NCBI RefSeq assembly: GCF_017916255.1
Contig: NZ_CP072827.1
Coordinates: 3,807,501-3,871,500, forward strand
Direction of reading: 5' to 3'
DNA: 64,000 nt
From: Streptomyces mobaraensis NBRC 13819 = DSM 40847
Lineage (GTDB): Bacteria > Actinomycetota > Actinomycetes > Streptomycetales > Streptomycetaceae
Positions within the stretch are counted from its first letter, which is position 1, and every line of letters begins with the position of its first letter. Positions 44,879 through 52,499 of the stretch are shown here, in pieces. Position numbers and translations under genes: made by a program. Under the pieces are notes generated by a model. The model was not told the DNA's origin and did no database searches. It saw only the letters and a program-made list of their open reading frames with translations.

Positions 44879-45412
44879 ATGCAGTGGAAGACCCACGGTG
44901 AGCGACAGATCTACACCAATCCCTGGGTGAACTTGTGCCTCGTGGACGTGGAGCAGCCGGACGGCCGGCGGTGGGAGCACCACGTTGTCCGGCTGCGTCA
45001 CTTGGCTGTCGCGGCGGTGGTGAATCACCGGCGGGAGGTGCTGATGATGTGGCGCCACCGCTTCATCACGGACTCGTGGGCCTGGGAGCTGCCCATGGGG
45101 CTGATCGAGGAAGGCGAGACCCCGGAGGAGGCTGCCGCCCGGGAGGTGGAGGAGGAGACCGGTTGGCGGCCGGGGGCCATGAAGCAGTTGATCTACGCGG
45201 AGCCCGCCAACGGGATCACGGACTCGCAGCACTACGTGTTCCGTGCGGACGGGGCCACGCACATCGGCCCGCCCACGGAGAAGAACGAGTCCGACCGGAT
45301 CGAGTGGGTTCCGCTTGATCAGGTCCGGGGCATGATCGACCGTCGCGAGGTGGTCAGCAGCGGGTCCCTCGTTGGCCTGCTGTACCTGTTGATGGAAGAG
45401 GGAGTCCGCTGA
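44879..45412 (+). CDS. Nudix hydrolase, Pif-like
   Basis: A 177-residue protein starting at ATG 44879 (MQWKTHGERQIYTNPWVNLC) with GAGAGGGG eight bases upstream. The Nudix box spans GLIEEGETPEEAAAREVEEE and TGW. In pSAM2 the Nudix protein Pif blocks redundant transfer between cells already carrying the element, so a similar immunity role is inferred. It is convergent with the XRE/TPR regulator (stops five bases apart). Upstream, 44740-44771, is a weak GGCCCT/AGGGCC hairpin. Confidence 0.85.
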   Translation: MQWKTHGERQIYTNPWVNLCLVDVEQPDGRRWEHHVVRLRHLAVAAVVNHRREVLMMWRHRFITDSWAWELPMGLIEEGETPEEAAAREVEEETGWRPGAMKQLIYAEPANGITDSQHYVFRADGATHIGPPTEKNESDRIEWVPLDQVRGMIDRREVVSSGSLVGLLYLLMEEGVR

Positions 45413-45416
45413 GGGA

Positions 45417-46730
45417 TCAGCGTAGGGCGGCCTGGAGCTGGGTTTCGAAGTTCCGGGCCGCCGGCTCCTTGCGGTAGGGCACCAGCCGTTGGCGGAACTC
45501 CCGGAAGTGCCCGACGACGCGTTCGGAATCGATCGTGGCGGTGAGCGGCAGGGCTTCGCCCGCCGTCTGGCATGCCTGATCGAGATTGCCGCGTTGGAGC
45601 TGGATGTTCGCCAGCCAGAAAGAGTGGAAGGCCCGCCCGCGGTGGTTGCTCGGGTGGGCCCGACGGAGGGCGTCGGCAACCAGGGGTTCGGCTGCGGCTG
45701 CCTCTCCGAGCTGGCCCCGCGCGATCCCGGTGTCCACGGTGAGCTTGGCTTCATCGAAGTAGGTGACCCACGACGGGTCCGGGTCCGCAACGGAGATCCG
45801 TTCGAAGTACCGGTGAGCTTCGCTGATCGCGGAGTGGGTCGCCGATCGGTCTCCGATCGTGGCGTGGGCGAACGCCTCCCGCATCGACAGCATCGACATC
45901 ACGCGCGGAGTCCCGCCGTGCAGGCGCGCGCAGTCCTGAGCGGCCGTGGACAAGGCGACAGCATCCGTCGGACGGTCCTCGTAGGTCGCTTGCAGGCTCA
46001 TGCACGACAGCACGTTGGCCATGAACGGTCTGCTGTCGATCGCCTTCGCCATTTGCAGGGCTTCCGTGAAGTACATGCGAGCCTGGCTGTACTGCCGAGC
46101 GTCGAAGTAGGTCCACCCGGTCAGCCGGGCAAGCTCGGCGGCCACTCCGTACAGGCTTTGCCGGAACTCTTCGCCGTGCGCCTCCTTGATCAGTCCGACG
46201 ACGTACCGGAGTTGCCCGACGACCGCTGGCCGGAGGGCTTCTCCTCCGTGCTCGTCGTCGCGCCGCCAGTAGTCCTCAATCGAGGAGTGCAGCGCGCGGA
46301 CGGTGGAGGGGCTGAGCTTCGGGCCGGCGGCCACGGCCAGAATGCTGTCAAGGTCGGCTCCGGGGAGGGCCGGCGCCGGGTTCGCGGCCCCGAACAGCGA
46401 AGGGGGAGCCTCGTCCGGAGTAGCCTCCTCTGCTGTTGGCGCTTCCCACTCACGGCGGGCCAGCCCGAGCATGTGACCGGGGATGCGGAGCCCGTCGGCT
46501 ACCCGTTCGATGACGTCCATGTCGCGGATGTTCCGCTTCCCGGACGCGATCTCTCCAACCCGGCTGGCTGTCAGACTCACCCGCTGCCCGATGCCGAAGT
46601 AGTGGATCCCGCCCCGTCGCGCGGCGAGCCTGAAGATCTGGGAGAAGTCGCGTTCCCGGCAAGCGGAAATCATCGCTTCGCTTGCGAGCAGTCTCTCCGG
46701 AAGCCCCTGGGGCCGCGAGCCATGAGTCAT
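45417..46730 (-). CDS. XRE-family regulator with TPR domain
   Basis: A 437-residue protein. Residues about 25-85 form a helix-turn-helix (FRLAARRGGIHYFGIGQRVS, LTASRVGEIASGKRNIRDMD). The rest is alpha-helical with TPR-like repeats (YFDARQYSQARMYFTEALQ, AFHSFWLANIQLQRGNLDQA). Such regulators can bind a peptide or metabolite through the TPRs. An XRE-TPR gene opposite a Nudix gene is common in these elements. The operator at 46791 lies between it and the ATPase gene. Confidence 0.85.
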   Translation of the reverse strand: MTHGSRPQGLPERLLASEAMISACRERDFSQIFRLAARRGGIHYFGIGQRVSLTASRVGEIASGKRNIRDMDVIERVADGLRIPGHMLGLARREWEAPTAEEATPDEAPPSLFGAANPAPALPGADLDSILAVAAGPKLSPSTVRALHSSIEDYWRRDDEHGGEALRPAVVGQLRYVVGLIKEAHGEEFRQSLYGVAAELARLTGWTYFDARQYSQARMYFTEALQMAKAIDSRPFMANVLSCMSLQATYEDRPTDAVALSTAAQDCARLHGGTPRVMSMLSMREAFAHATIGDRSATHSAISEAHRYFERISVADPDPSWVTYFDEAKLTVDTGIARGQLGEAAAAEPLVADALRRAHPSNHRGRAFHSFWLANIQLQRGNLDQACQTAGEALPLTATIDSERVVGHFREFRQRLVPYRKEPAARNFETQLQAALR

Positions 46731-46790
46731 GCGGGTACTCCGTGTCCGGGCGCCTGCACTGATCGACGCTGATGAGCGTCAGGGGGATGC

Positions 46791-46805
46791 TACCCACTTT
46801 GGGTA
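46791..46805. promoter_or_regulatory. operator between the XRE/TPR and ATPase genes
   Basis: TACCCA-CTT-TGGGTA, a perfect inverted repeat of 15 bp in a short divergent intergenic region, flanked by GGGAT and TCCC that extend the symmetry. It is probably bound by the XRE/TPR regulator, autoregulating it and controlling the divergent gene. Confidence 0.65.
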
Positions 46806-46854
46806 TCCCGTTGGGCCTTACTCGCCATACGGCCCGGCCGCGAGGCTGTTGCTC

Positions 46855-47280
46855 ATGGAGCACACGACTGTACTCACCAACGTGCCGCCGGTCGTGCGGC
46901 GTTGGCCTAGGCACCCCTGTTCCGTCAGACGGGCCCGAGAGGAACTACGCGTCACCTTGAGGCGCTGGCGCATGGCTGCCGTCGAAGACGCGGCCGTCCT
47001 TGTGTTGTCCGAGTTGATGACCAACGCGGTCGTCCACGCCCGTGTTTCGCCCGGGCGGCAGGTCGCGACGAGGTTCACCTCCGAGGGGCGCCGGCTGCAC
47101 CTTCAGGTCGAGGACGCCGACCGCCGGTGGTCCGACCTGTCCCTGCGGGACGGCGAGGGCGGTCGGGGGCTCCTCCTGGTGGAGGCGCTGTCTCGGCAGT
47201 GGGGCGTGAGCGAGCGGAACGGCGTCGGCAAGTCGGTGTGGGCACTGCTCGAAGTGCCGGTCGAAGGGATGGAGGGGTGA
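46855..47280 (+). CDS. HATPase_c anti-sigma-type ATP-binding protein
   Basis: A 141-residue GHKL-fold protein of the RsbW/SpoIIAB group: LVLSELMTNAVVHARV (N box), LQVEDADRRWSDL (G1) and GGRGLLLVEALSRQWGV (G2). The ATG at 46855 (MEHTTVLTNVPPVV) has GAGG nine bases upstream. Such proteins act as anti-sigma kinases or as regulators in Streptomyces; in this element the partner is unknown. The two small genes that follow are close or overlapping. Confidence 0.85.
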   Translation: MEHTTVLTNVPPVVRRWPRHPCSVRRAREELRVTLRRWRMAAVEDAAVLVLSELMTNAVVHARVSPGRQVATRFTSEGRRLHLQVEDADRRWSDLSLRDGEGGRGLLLVEALSRQWGVSERNGVGKSVWALLEVPVEGMEG

Positions 47281-47282
47281 GC

Positions 47283-47495
47283 ATGCGGGTCTGGTCACAG
47301 AGGGTCCGGCGCGGCGACACCGTCCTCGACCGGGGCGAAGAGCGGGAGGTCAAGGCCGTCCGCATCGAGGACCGGGCGGGCGGGCGTGAGGTGGTGCTCG
47401 TCTTCAAGGCCGGCGGTTTGCTGAGGCTCGCCGGTACGGACTCGGTGGAAGTGGTCCCTGACGGGGGGACCGCCCGGCGTCGCGACACCCGATGA
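47283..47495 (+). CDS. small hypothetical element protein
   Basis: A 70-residue protein (MRVWSQRVRRGDTVLDRGEE...) rich in beta-strand-type sequence, with GGAGGGG about seven bases upstream of the ATG. Its start follows the ATPase stop by two bases and its stop overlaps the next gene by four. I do not recognise it. Confidence 0.6.
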   Translation: MRVWSQRVRRGDTVLDRGEEREVKAVRIEDRAGGREVVLVFKAGGLLRLAGTDSVEVVPDGGTARRRDTR

Positions 47496-47701
47496 GCGAA
47501 CGCCTCATAAGCCGGGTCCTCTCCAACCTCTCCTACCGTGTCGAACAGTGGTGGTGGTGCCGTGTCTCGAACCGTCGGATCTACAGGGAGATCACCACCA
47601 TGGACCGGGAGCTTGCCATGCGAGTGCTGAGCGAAACGACGCGGCGTCGCATGGCTGACCGGCGGACATCCGCCACGACTGATCGAACACAGCCCGACTA
47701 G
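47492..47701 (+). CDS. small hypothetical element protein
   Basis: A 69-residue basic protein (MSERLISRVLSNLSYRVEQW..., with WWWC at about residue 20) whose ATG overlaps the preceding stop (ATGA). Nothing identifies its function; the coupled start argues that it is a real gene. Confidence 0.5.
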   Translation: MSERLISRVLSNLSYRVEQWWWCRVSNRRIYREITTMDRELAMRVLSETTRRRMADRRTSATTDRTQPD

Positions 47702-47921
47702 ACCAGGGCGGGACGCGAACGAGATCGGCGCGTCTTGCTCTCTTTCAACTCCCTTGACACGAGATCACCCTGAGCGGAAGCGTCGCTTCTCCATTCCACT
47801 TGGGAGTGCTCGCCGTCAACCGTGTCTAGGGGGCGGCGGTTGCTCCATCCGCCGTCGACGGTTCGGCTCTCCCAAATGGGTCGGGAGGGCCGGACCGTCC
47901 TCACCACATGGAGATGCAAGA

Positions 47922-48005
47922 CCGGACCACCCCCGAGCCGGGAAGCAACCGGGGTGGTCCGGCAGGGGCGCGAAGACCCCGGTGCTGATAGTACCGGGGC
48001 CTTCG
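47922..48005. other. two strong hairpins in the gene-free stretch 47702-48070
   Basis: The first pairs CCGGACCACCCC (47922-47933) with GGGGTGGTCCGG (47951-47962). The second pairs CCCCGGT with ACCGGGG (47977-47999), extended by CGAAG/CTTCG to 47971-48005. They may form a terminator or attenuator pair before the gene at 48071, or a replication origin of the rolling-circle type. The rest of the gap shows no gene. Confidence 0.55.
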
Positions 48006-48070
48006 TCGCGTCTGCGCACGGAGTGCCCTGCCGGACCACGGGCCAACGGCCGGTGAAAGGAGGCAGGTTC

Positions 48071-48343
48071 ATGCGCGGCGCGGACGATGGGGCGTTCGAG
48101 GGCATTGGCGCGGAGTTCGACCCTGATGCGGTGGTGTGGGTGCGTGGGGTGGATTACGTGGCCGGTTGGCGGGAGGCCCGGGAGGCTGCGGCGGAGCTTG
48201 AGACGGCGCTGACGGCGGTCGGGGTTGAGGTGGAGGGTACGGCGGCGGCGCAGACGCGGGGTGATGGTTCGGGGGTCGTGCGGGTGGTCTGGAGCCCGGA
48301 GACGGTGCGGGCGGTCGCCCGGTTGATCTGCGATACGGCTTAG
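48071..48343 (+). CDS. small hypothetical element protein
   Basis: A 90-residue acidic protein (MRGADDGAFEGIGAEFDPDA, VVWVRGVDYVAGWREAREAA) with AAAGGAGG eight bases before the ATG. It precedes the XRE/DUF5753 gene by 21 bases and may be co-transcribed. Similar small proteins accompany such regulators, but I do not recognise the family. Confidence 0.65.
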   Translation: MRGADDGAFEGIGAEFDPDAVVWVRGVDYVAGWREAREAAAELETALTAVGVEVEGTAAAQTRGDGSGVVRVVWSPETVRAVARLICDTA

Positions 48344-48364
48344 GTAGTGCTCCTGGAGGGTGTG

Positions 48365-49216
48365 ATGGCGACTGTTGATACCCCGAGACCTGCTGCGGTC
48401 CGTGCTGCGGGCCTGGTGGTGGGGGCGTATTTACAGCACTTGCGCATCCTCCGGGGGTGGCACCAAGAGGATGCCGCTCGGGTCCTGGGGTGCAGCATCA
48501 GCACCGTGAGCCGGCTGGAGGGCGGGCAGGTCTTCACGCGCCGTCACGCCAGGGTTTTGATACGCCACCATTACGGGGTTCCGAAGAAGTGCGCTCGGGC
48601 CGTCGGTGAACTCGTGCGGGTCAGGGATTATGCCGAACAGGTGGGGGACATGGGTCCGGGCTGGCATGACCGTCTGGCCCTGTGTGAGCAGCGGGCGGAG
48701 GCCATCACCACGTACACGGCCACGGTCATTCCCGTTCCGCTGCGGACCCCGGCCTACCACCGGGCATTGGCCGTCACCGGGGCGTCCGCCTTTTCCGCCC
48801 CTGAGCGGATCCCGCGCCAGTTTCTCGACAACCAGGTGCACACGCTGTTCCTGGACAGCGCCGTTCTGGAACGGCCGGTTGGTGGTGGCCTCGTCATGGC
48901 CGAGCAGATCGATCACCTACTCCGCCTTGCCTGGGAGGGCAGGGCCGCGGTCCGGGTGGTCCCCAGCGAAGCCGGCACACCCGTCGGTGAGGCGCATCTC
49001 AGCCGTCTCACTCTTCAGGGGAGCTGGCTGTATGTTCGGGAGTCGATAGGTGCGGTGTACACCGCCGAAGTTGCGTCGCTGCCTTCGGAGGACCCCTTTG
49101 TTGACGCGCTTGCGCGGGTGGCTCTGACGGCGGACCGGAGTCACCAACTACTGGTGCGGGCGCGCAAGCACATGGACATGCTCGGTTCCCTCCCTCCTCG
49201 TGAACAACCCGCCTGA
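48365..49216 (+). CDS. XRE-family regulator with DUF5753 domain
   Basis: A 283-residue protein starting at ATG 48365 (MATVDTPRPAAVRAAG; GGAGGG just upstream). The helix-turn-helix (LRILRGWHQEDAARVLGCSI, STVSRLEGGQ) covers about residues 25-65 and the DUF5753 domain follows (GPGWHDRLALCEQRAEAITT, YVRESIGAVYTAEVASLPSE). This architecture is very common in Streptomyces, usually with a DUF397 partner that is not seen here. Confidence 0.88.
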   Translation: MATVDTPRPAAVRAAGLVVGAYLQHLRILRGWHQEDAARVLGCSISTVSRLEGGQVFTRRHARVLIRHHYGVPKKCARAVGELVRVRDYAEQVGDMGPGWHDRLALCEQRAEAITTYTATVIPVPLRTPAYHRALAVTGASAFSAPERIPRQFLDNQVHTLFLDSAVLERPVGGGLVMAEQIDHLLRLAWEGRAAVRVVPSEAGTPVGEAHLSRLTLQGSWLYVRESIGAVYTAEVASLPSEDPFVDALARVALTADRSHQLLVRARKHMDMLGSLPPREQPA

Positions 49217-49329
49217 CCATCCCGCACCACAGAAAGTCAGCCACGACGGACAGGCGGACGGCGACGCGCCTGTCACGTGTGCCTCGCTCAGCCCACCTGC
49301 GGCCTCAGCCACGCTGTTAGGTCTTTCAC

Positions 49330-49349
49330 CGCGCCGTCGTCACGGCGCG
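49330..49349. terminator. hairpin between convergent XRE and GntR genes
   Basis: CGCGCCGT-CGTC-ACGGCGCG, a perfect 8-bp stem in the 314-bp gap between the XRE/DUF5753 gene and the convergent GntR gene. Nothing else recognisable lies in this gap. Confidence 0.6.
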
Positions 49350-49530
49350 CTGAACTGCTGGCCGGCGGAGCCGTTCTCTGCTCCTCCGGCGCTCGCGGCA
49401 TTGCGGGCGGCCTGGCGCTCGTCCGGGACCGGCCGTCAGGCCGCAGCCCGGGCGAGGGCGCCGGGGCCGCCCGGCGCGCCGACGGTGCGCCCTTGAGGAA
49501 GTAGAGAAAGTTTGGACCGATCCGGGATCG

Positions 49531-50289
49531 TCAGGTTCGGGCGGGGGCGGTGTCGGCGGTGAGTCGGTAGGTGTACTGGGCTTCGGCGGCGTTGGCGGTG
49601 AGCTGTTCGAGGATGAGTGGCTGGTGGTCGGTGCCGTGGGTGATGCGGGTGGAGATCACGACCGGGGTGGCGTTGGGGAGTTCGAGGGCGGTGCGTTCGT
49701 CGGGCTGCGGCATCCGGGCGCTGACGGCCTCGCTCCACGTGAGCTGGTGTCCGGCCTCGGCGAGTGCGGCGTAGACGTCTTCGGGGGCGGTGTCGGGGGA
49801 GTGGGCGAGGGGGGTGTTCTCGGCGGTGGCGAACGGGATGAGGGTGCGGTGCAGGGCGCGGGTGCCGGTGCGCGGGTCGCTCAGGAGCCGGTCGGCTGCG
49901 AACAGTGCTTCGCCCTCGGGCAGTTCCAGCAGGGGTGCGGTCGTGGCCGTGGTCTGTGTGCGGTAGACCGTGGGTTCTTCGACCGTTTCCCACTGGTGCC
50001 CGAGGGCGAAGGTGTTGTCCGTGCGGTGGATGCTGCGGTTGACGGCGAGCGTCGGGGCGGCGGTGGCGCGGACGAAACTGCCCTTGCCGTGGATCACCTC
50101 GATCAACCCCTCCGAGCGGAGGGCGGCGACGGCGTTGCGGACGGTGGGCCGGGAGACCTTGTAGCGCTCGATGAGCTGAGTCTCTGAGGGGAGCGGCGCT
50201 CCCGGGGGGAACTCGCCGGCCGCGATGGCGTTGCGGATCTCGGCGGCGACCTGCTGATACAGGGCGCCGGGGCGCTGGATGTCTCCCAC
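49531..50289 (-). CDS. GntR/HutC-family repressor, KorSA-like
   Basis: A 252-residue regulator: winged helix (GALYQQVAAEIRNAIAAGEF, SETQLIERYKVSRPTVRNAV) over about residues 8-75 and a UTRA ligand domain. In pSAM2 KorSA represses the replication and transfer activator and keeps the element integrated. The divergent position to the tra-rep operon and the repeated operator sequences between them fit that role. Confidence 0.88.
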   Translation of the reverse strand: MGDIQRPGALYQQVAAEIRNAIAAGEFPPGAPLPSETQLIERYKVSRPTVRNAVAALRSEGLIEVIHGKGSFVRATAAPTLAVNRSIHRTDNTFALGHQWETVEEPTVYRTQTTATTAPLLELPEGEALFAADRLLSDPRTGTRALHRTLIPFATAENTPLAHSPDTAPEDVYAALAEAGHQLTWSEAVSARMPQPDERTALELPNATPVVISTRITHGTDHQPLILEQLTANAAEAQYTYRLTADTAPART

Positions 50290-50341
50290 AGTCGGGCTTC
50301 CCCTTTCGCTTCGGGTCGGCCCCGGTCGCTCTCCGGGGCAC

Positions 50342-50455
50342 TGACGTCAGGTGACAGGCACTCGGCCCTACCTCTTACGTCACTCGTCAGCATAAGCACT
50401 TGCGCGGCTCCCTTCCAAGGCTTCATAGTCGTCACTCGTAAGCACGAGTGACGAC
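50342..50455. promoter_or_regulatory. KorSA-type operators between gntR and the transfer operon
   Basis: A perfect 12-bp inverted repeat GTCGTCACTCGT-AAGC-ACGAGTGACGAC lies at 50428-50455. Its core GTCACTCGT also occurs at 50379-50387, and a TGACGTCA palindrome is at 50342-50349. These three sites flank the two divergent start regions and are likely bound by the GntR repressor. Confidence 0.75.
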
Positions 50456-50501
50456 CGGTGAGTTGAGACGGTCGTCTCGATCGGCCTGGGAGGCCACTGT
50501 C

Positions 50502-50867
50502 ATGCAGTCCATTCCTGTGGACGTCAGCCGGCTCGGCGTACTGCGGTGCGCCGTCGCGCCGGAACCGAAGATCGCCAACTTCGACACCGGGGAGGTCAAG
50601 AAGGACAAGGAAGGCAACACCGTCTACACCGTGGGCGTGATGGTCCGTCAGCAGGCGCGTCGGGTCTCCGTCATCGAGGTGGCCGTGCCCGGCGAGCAGC
50701 CGGGCGTGGTGGAGGGGGTGGAGGTGCGGATCACGGGCCTGGAGGCGTTCGCCTGGGCCATGGGTGACCGGCACGGCGTCTCCTTCCGCGCCTCCGCCAT
50801 CACCCCCGCACCCGAGCCCGTGCCCACTCGGCCCCCGGCAGCGTCGGGGAAGGGGGGTGACCGGTAG
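50502..50867 (+). CDS. conserved element protein preceding the translocase, unknown function
   Basis: A 121-residue protein (MQSIPVDVSRLGVLRCAVAP...) with GGGAGG nine bases before the ATG. It contains a beta-rich region (EPKIANFDTGEVKKDKEGNT, VGVMVRQQARRVSVIEVAVP) that resembles small OB-like or single-strand-binding proteins, but this is weak. It is the first gene of the tra-rep operon and its stop overlaps the start of the translocase gene by one base (TAGTG). Confidence 0.7.
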   Translation: MQSIPVDVSRLGVLRCAVAPEPKIANFDTGEVKKDKEGNTVYTVGVMVRQQARRVSVIEVAVPGEQPGVVEGVEVRITGLEAFAWAMGDRHGVSFRASAITPAPEPVPTRPPAASGKGGDR

Positions 50868-52174
50868 TGGGACCGATCCTCCTCGCGTTCTTTCTCGCGG
50901 CCCTGGCCTGGCTGGTCGTCGCCGGTGCGGCGCTGCGGGAGCGGCATCCGGCGGTGTTCTGGTACCTGACCGGCTACCCGGTCACCGCCGTGCGGGTGGT
51001 GCGCACCTGGCGGAAGGTCGCCGAACTTCACGACCTGGCCGTTTCGCGCGGGCCGTCTCGGGGCGTGCTCGGGGACCTGGTGGTCAAGGGGCAGGCGTTG
51101 CGGCCGATCCCGCCGCGCATCTCCTTCCCCAAAGCGACCCGTACGGGGTTGTCGGTGATGGTGCGCCTGCACCCGGGGCAGACCCCGGCGGCGTTCATCG
51201 CCGCCGCTGACGCCCTGGCGCACGCCTGGAAGGTCCACGCGGTCCGCGTCACCTCCCCGGAGCGTGGCCTGGTGCATCTACTGGCCACCGCCGGTGATCC
51301 GCTGGCCCGTCCCGGTCTCGCGCACGCTCCGGCCGCGCACCTGTCCGCCCTGGTCGGGATTCTCGAATCGGGCGGCGCGTGGGTGATCAACCTCCGGCAA
51401 GTGCCGCACTGGCTGATCACCGGCGCCACCCAGTCCGGCAAGTCCACCCTGCTCGCCCGGCTCGTGACCCAGCTCGCGCCGCAGAACGTGGCGCTGGTCG
51501 GCATCGACTGCAAAGGAGGCATGGAACTGGGCCTGTTCGAACCCCGTCTGTCCGCCCTGACCACCAACCGGCGTGAAGCCGTCGCCGTCCTCGGCGCCCT
51601 CGTCGCCGAACTCCAGATCCGGATGCGGATCTGCCGCGATGCAGGGGCCCGCTCGATCTGGGACCTGCCGGCCAAGGAACGGCCCGTCGCGGTCGTGGTG
51701 ATCGTCGATGAACTGGCCGAGCTGTACCTGTCCGACGGAACCCGGGAGGGCAAGGCGGAGGTGGAGAAGTGCTCCACCTACCTCCTGCGCATCGCTCAGC
51801 TCGGCGCGGCGCTCGGCGTGCACCTGGTCGTCGCCGGACAGCGCGTCGGCTCCGACCTCGGCCCCGGCGTCACCGCCCTGCGCGCCCAGCTCTCCGGCCG
51901 GGCCTGCCACCGGGTCAACGACCCCGGTACCGCGGAGATGACCTTGGGTGACCTGAACAAGGACGCGGTCGCGGTCGCTCAGGCGATCACGGCGGAGGAG
52001 AAGGGCACGGCTGTGTGTACCGGGCCCGACGGTGGTTGGGACCGTGCTCGATCCCATCTGACCACTCCCGACGAAGCACGGCGCACCGCCGAGAAGTACA
52101 GCGACCTGACACCCGACCTGGACGAGGTCCACCACGCACTGCTGCTGGCCGGTGGCGGGGAGGTGCCGCAGTGA
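50867..52174 (+). CDS. FtsK/SpoIIIE-type DNA translocase (TraSA/TraB-like)
   Basis: A 435-residue protein. An N-terminal hydrophobic segment (LLAFFLAALAWLVVAGAAL) precedes the ATPase with Walker A GATQSGKSTLLARLV (about residue 186) and Walker B VVVIVDELAELYL (about 281). Conjugation of double-stranded DNA by a single such septal translocase is the hallmark of AICEs and Streptomyces plasmids. The GTG start overlaps the preceding TAG stop. It lies upstream of spd-like, zinc-finger and repSA genes in one operon. Confidence 0.9.
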   Translation: MGPILLAFFLAALAWLVVAGAALRERHPAVFWYLTGYPVTAVRVVRTWRKVAELHDLAVSRGPSRGVLGDLVVKGQALRPIPPRISFPKATRTGLSVMVRLHPGQTPAAFIAAADALAHAWKVHAVRVTSPERGLVHLLATAGDPLARPGLAHAPAAHLSALVGILESGGAWVINLRQVPHWLITGATQSGKSTLLARLVTQLAPQNVALVGIDCKGGMELGLFEPRLSALTTNRREAVAVLGALVAELQIRMRICRDAGARSIWDLPAKERPVAVVVIVDELAELYLSDGTREGKAEVEKCSTYLLRIAQLGAALGVHLVVAGQRVGSDLGPGVTALRAQLSGRACHRVNDPGTAEMTLGDLNKDAVAVAQAITAEEKGTAVCTGPDGGWDRARSHLTTPDEARRTAEKYSDLTPDLDEVHHALLLAGGGEVPQ

Positions 52175-52365
52175 GCGAGAACACCGCCATCCCCCTCGTC
52201 GTCGTCTTCGGCCTGATCACCGTCCTGCTCATCCGTTCTCGGGATGTGCGCTGGTGGCAGGCCCTGGTTATCGCCCTCTTCGGTGTCTACGTCGGACAGA
52301 CCCCGTTCCTCTTCACGATCAACAGCTTCGTGACGTGGTTCCTGTCCGGCTTCACCCACACCTGA
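52171..52365 (+). CDS. small membrane protein, Spd-like
   Basis: A 64-residue protein with two hydrophobic segments (IPLVVVFGLITVLLI and QALVIALFGVYVGQTPFLFT), starting at GTG 52171 (GTGA overlap with the translocase stop; GGAGG seven bases upstream). Small membrane proteins in this position help intramycelial spread in Streptomyces elements. No sequence family is clear. Confidence 0.75.
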   Translation: MSENTAIPLVVVFGLITVLLIRSRDVRWWQALVIALFGVYVGQTPFLFTINSFVTWFLSGFTHT

Positions 52366-52385
52366 CCCCCGAACGGGAGCCCTCC

Positions 52386-52499
52386 ATGCCCATGCGGCCC
52401 GTCCCGTGCCCCTACTGCCGTGGCGAACGACGCGTTCGCACCCCCTCCGGCCGCTGGCGCCGCTGCCGCTGCTGCCGCGGACACGGCACCACCCGCTGA
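52386..52499 (+). CDS. tiny zinc-finger protein
   Basis: A 37-residue protein with CPYCRGERRVRTPSGRWRRC and RCCRGHG, a CxxC...CxxC knuckle of DnaJ type with many arginines, so it may bind nucleic acid. GGGAG is six bases before the ATG. It sits just upstream of the replication initiator gene. Confidence 0.65.
   Translation: MPMRPVPCPYCRGERRVRTPSGRWRRCRCCRGHGTTR

Noticed and set aside
47283..47701. toxin-antitoxin pair
   Set aside because: The two overlapping small genes have the size and coupling of such a pair, but no toxin or antitoxin motif was recognised.
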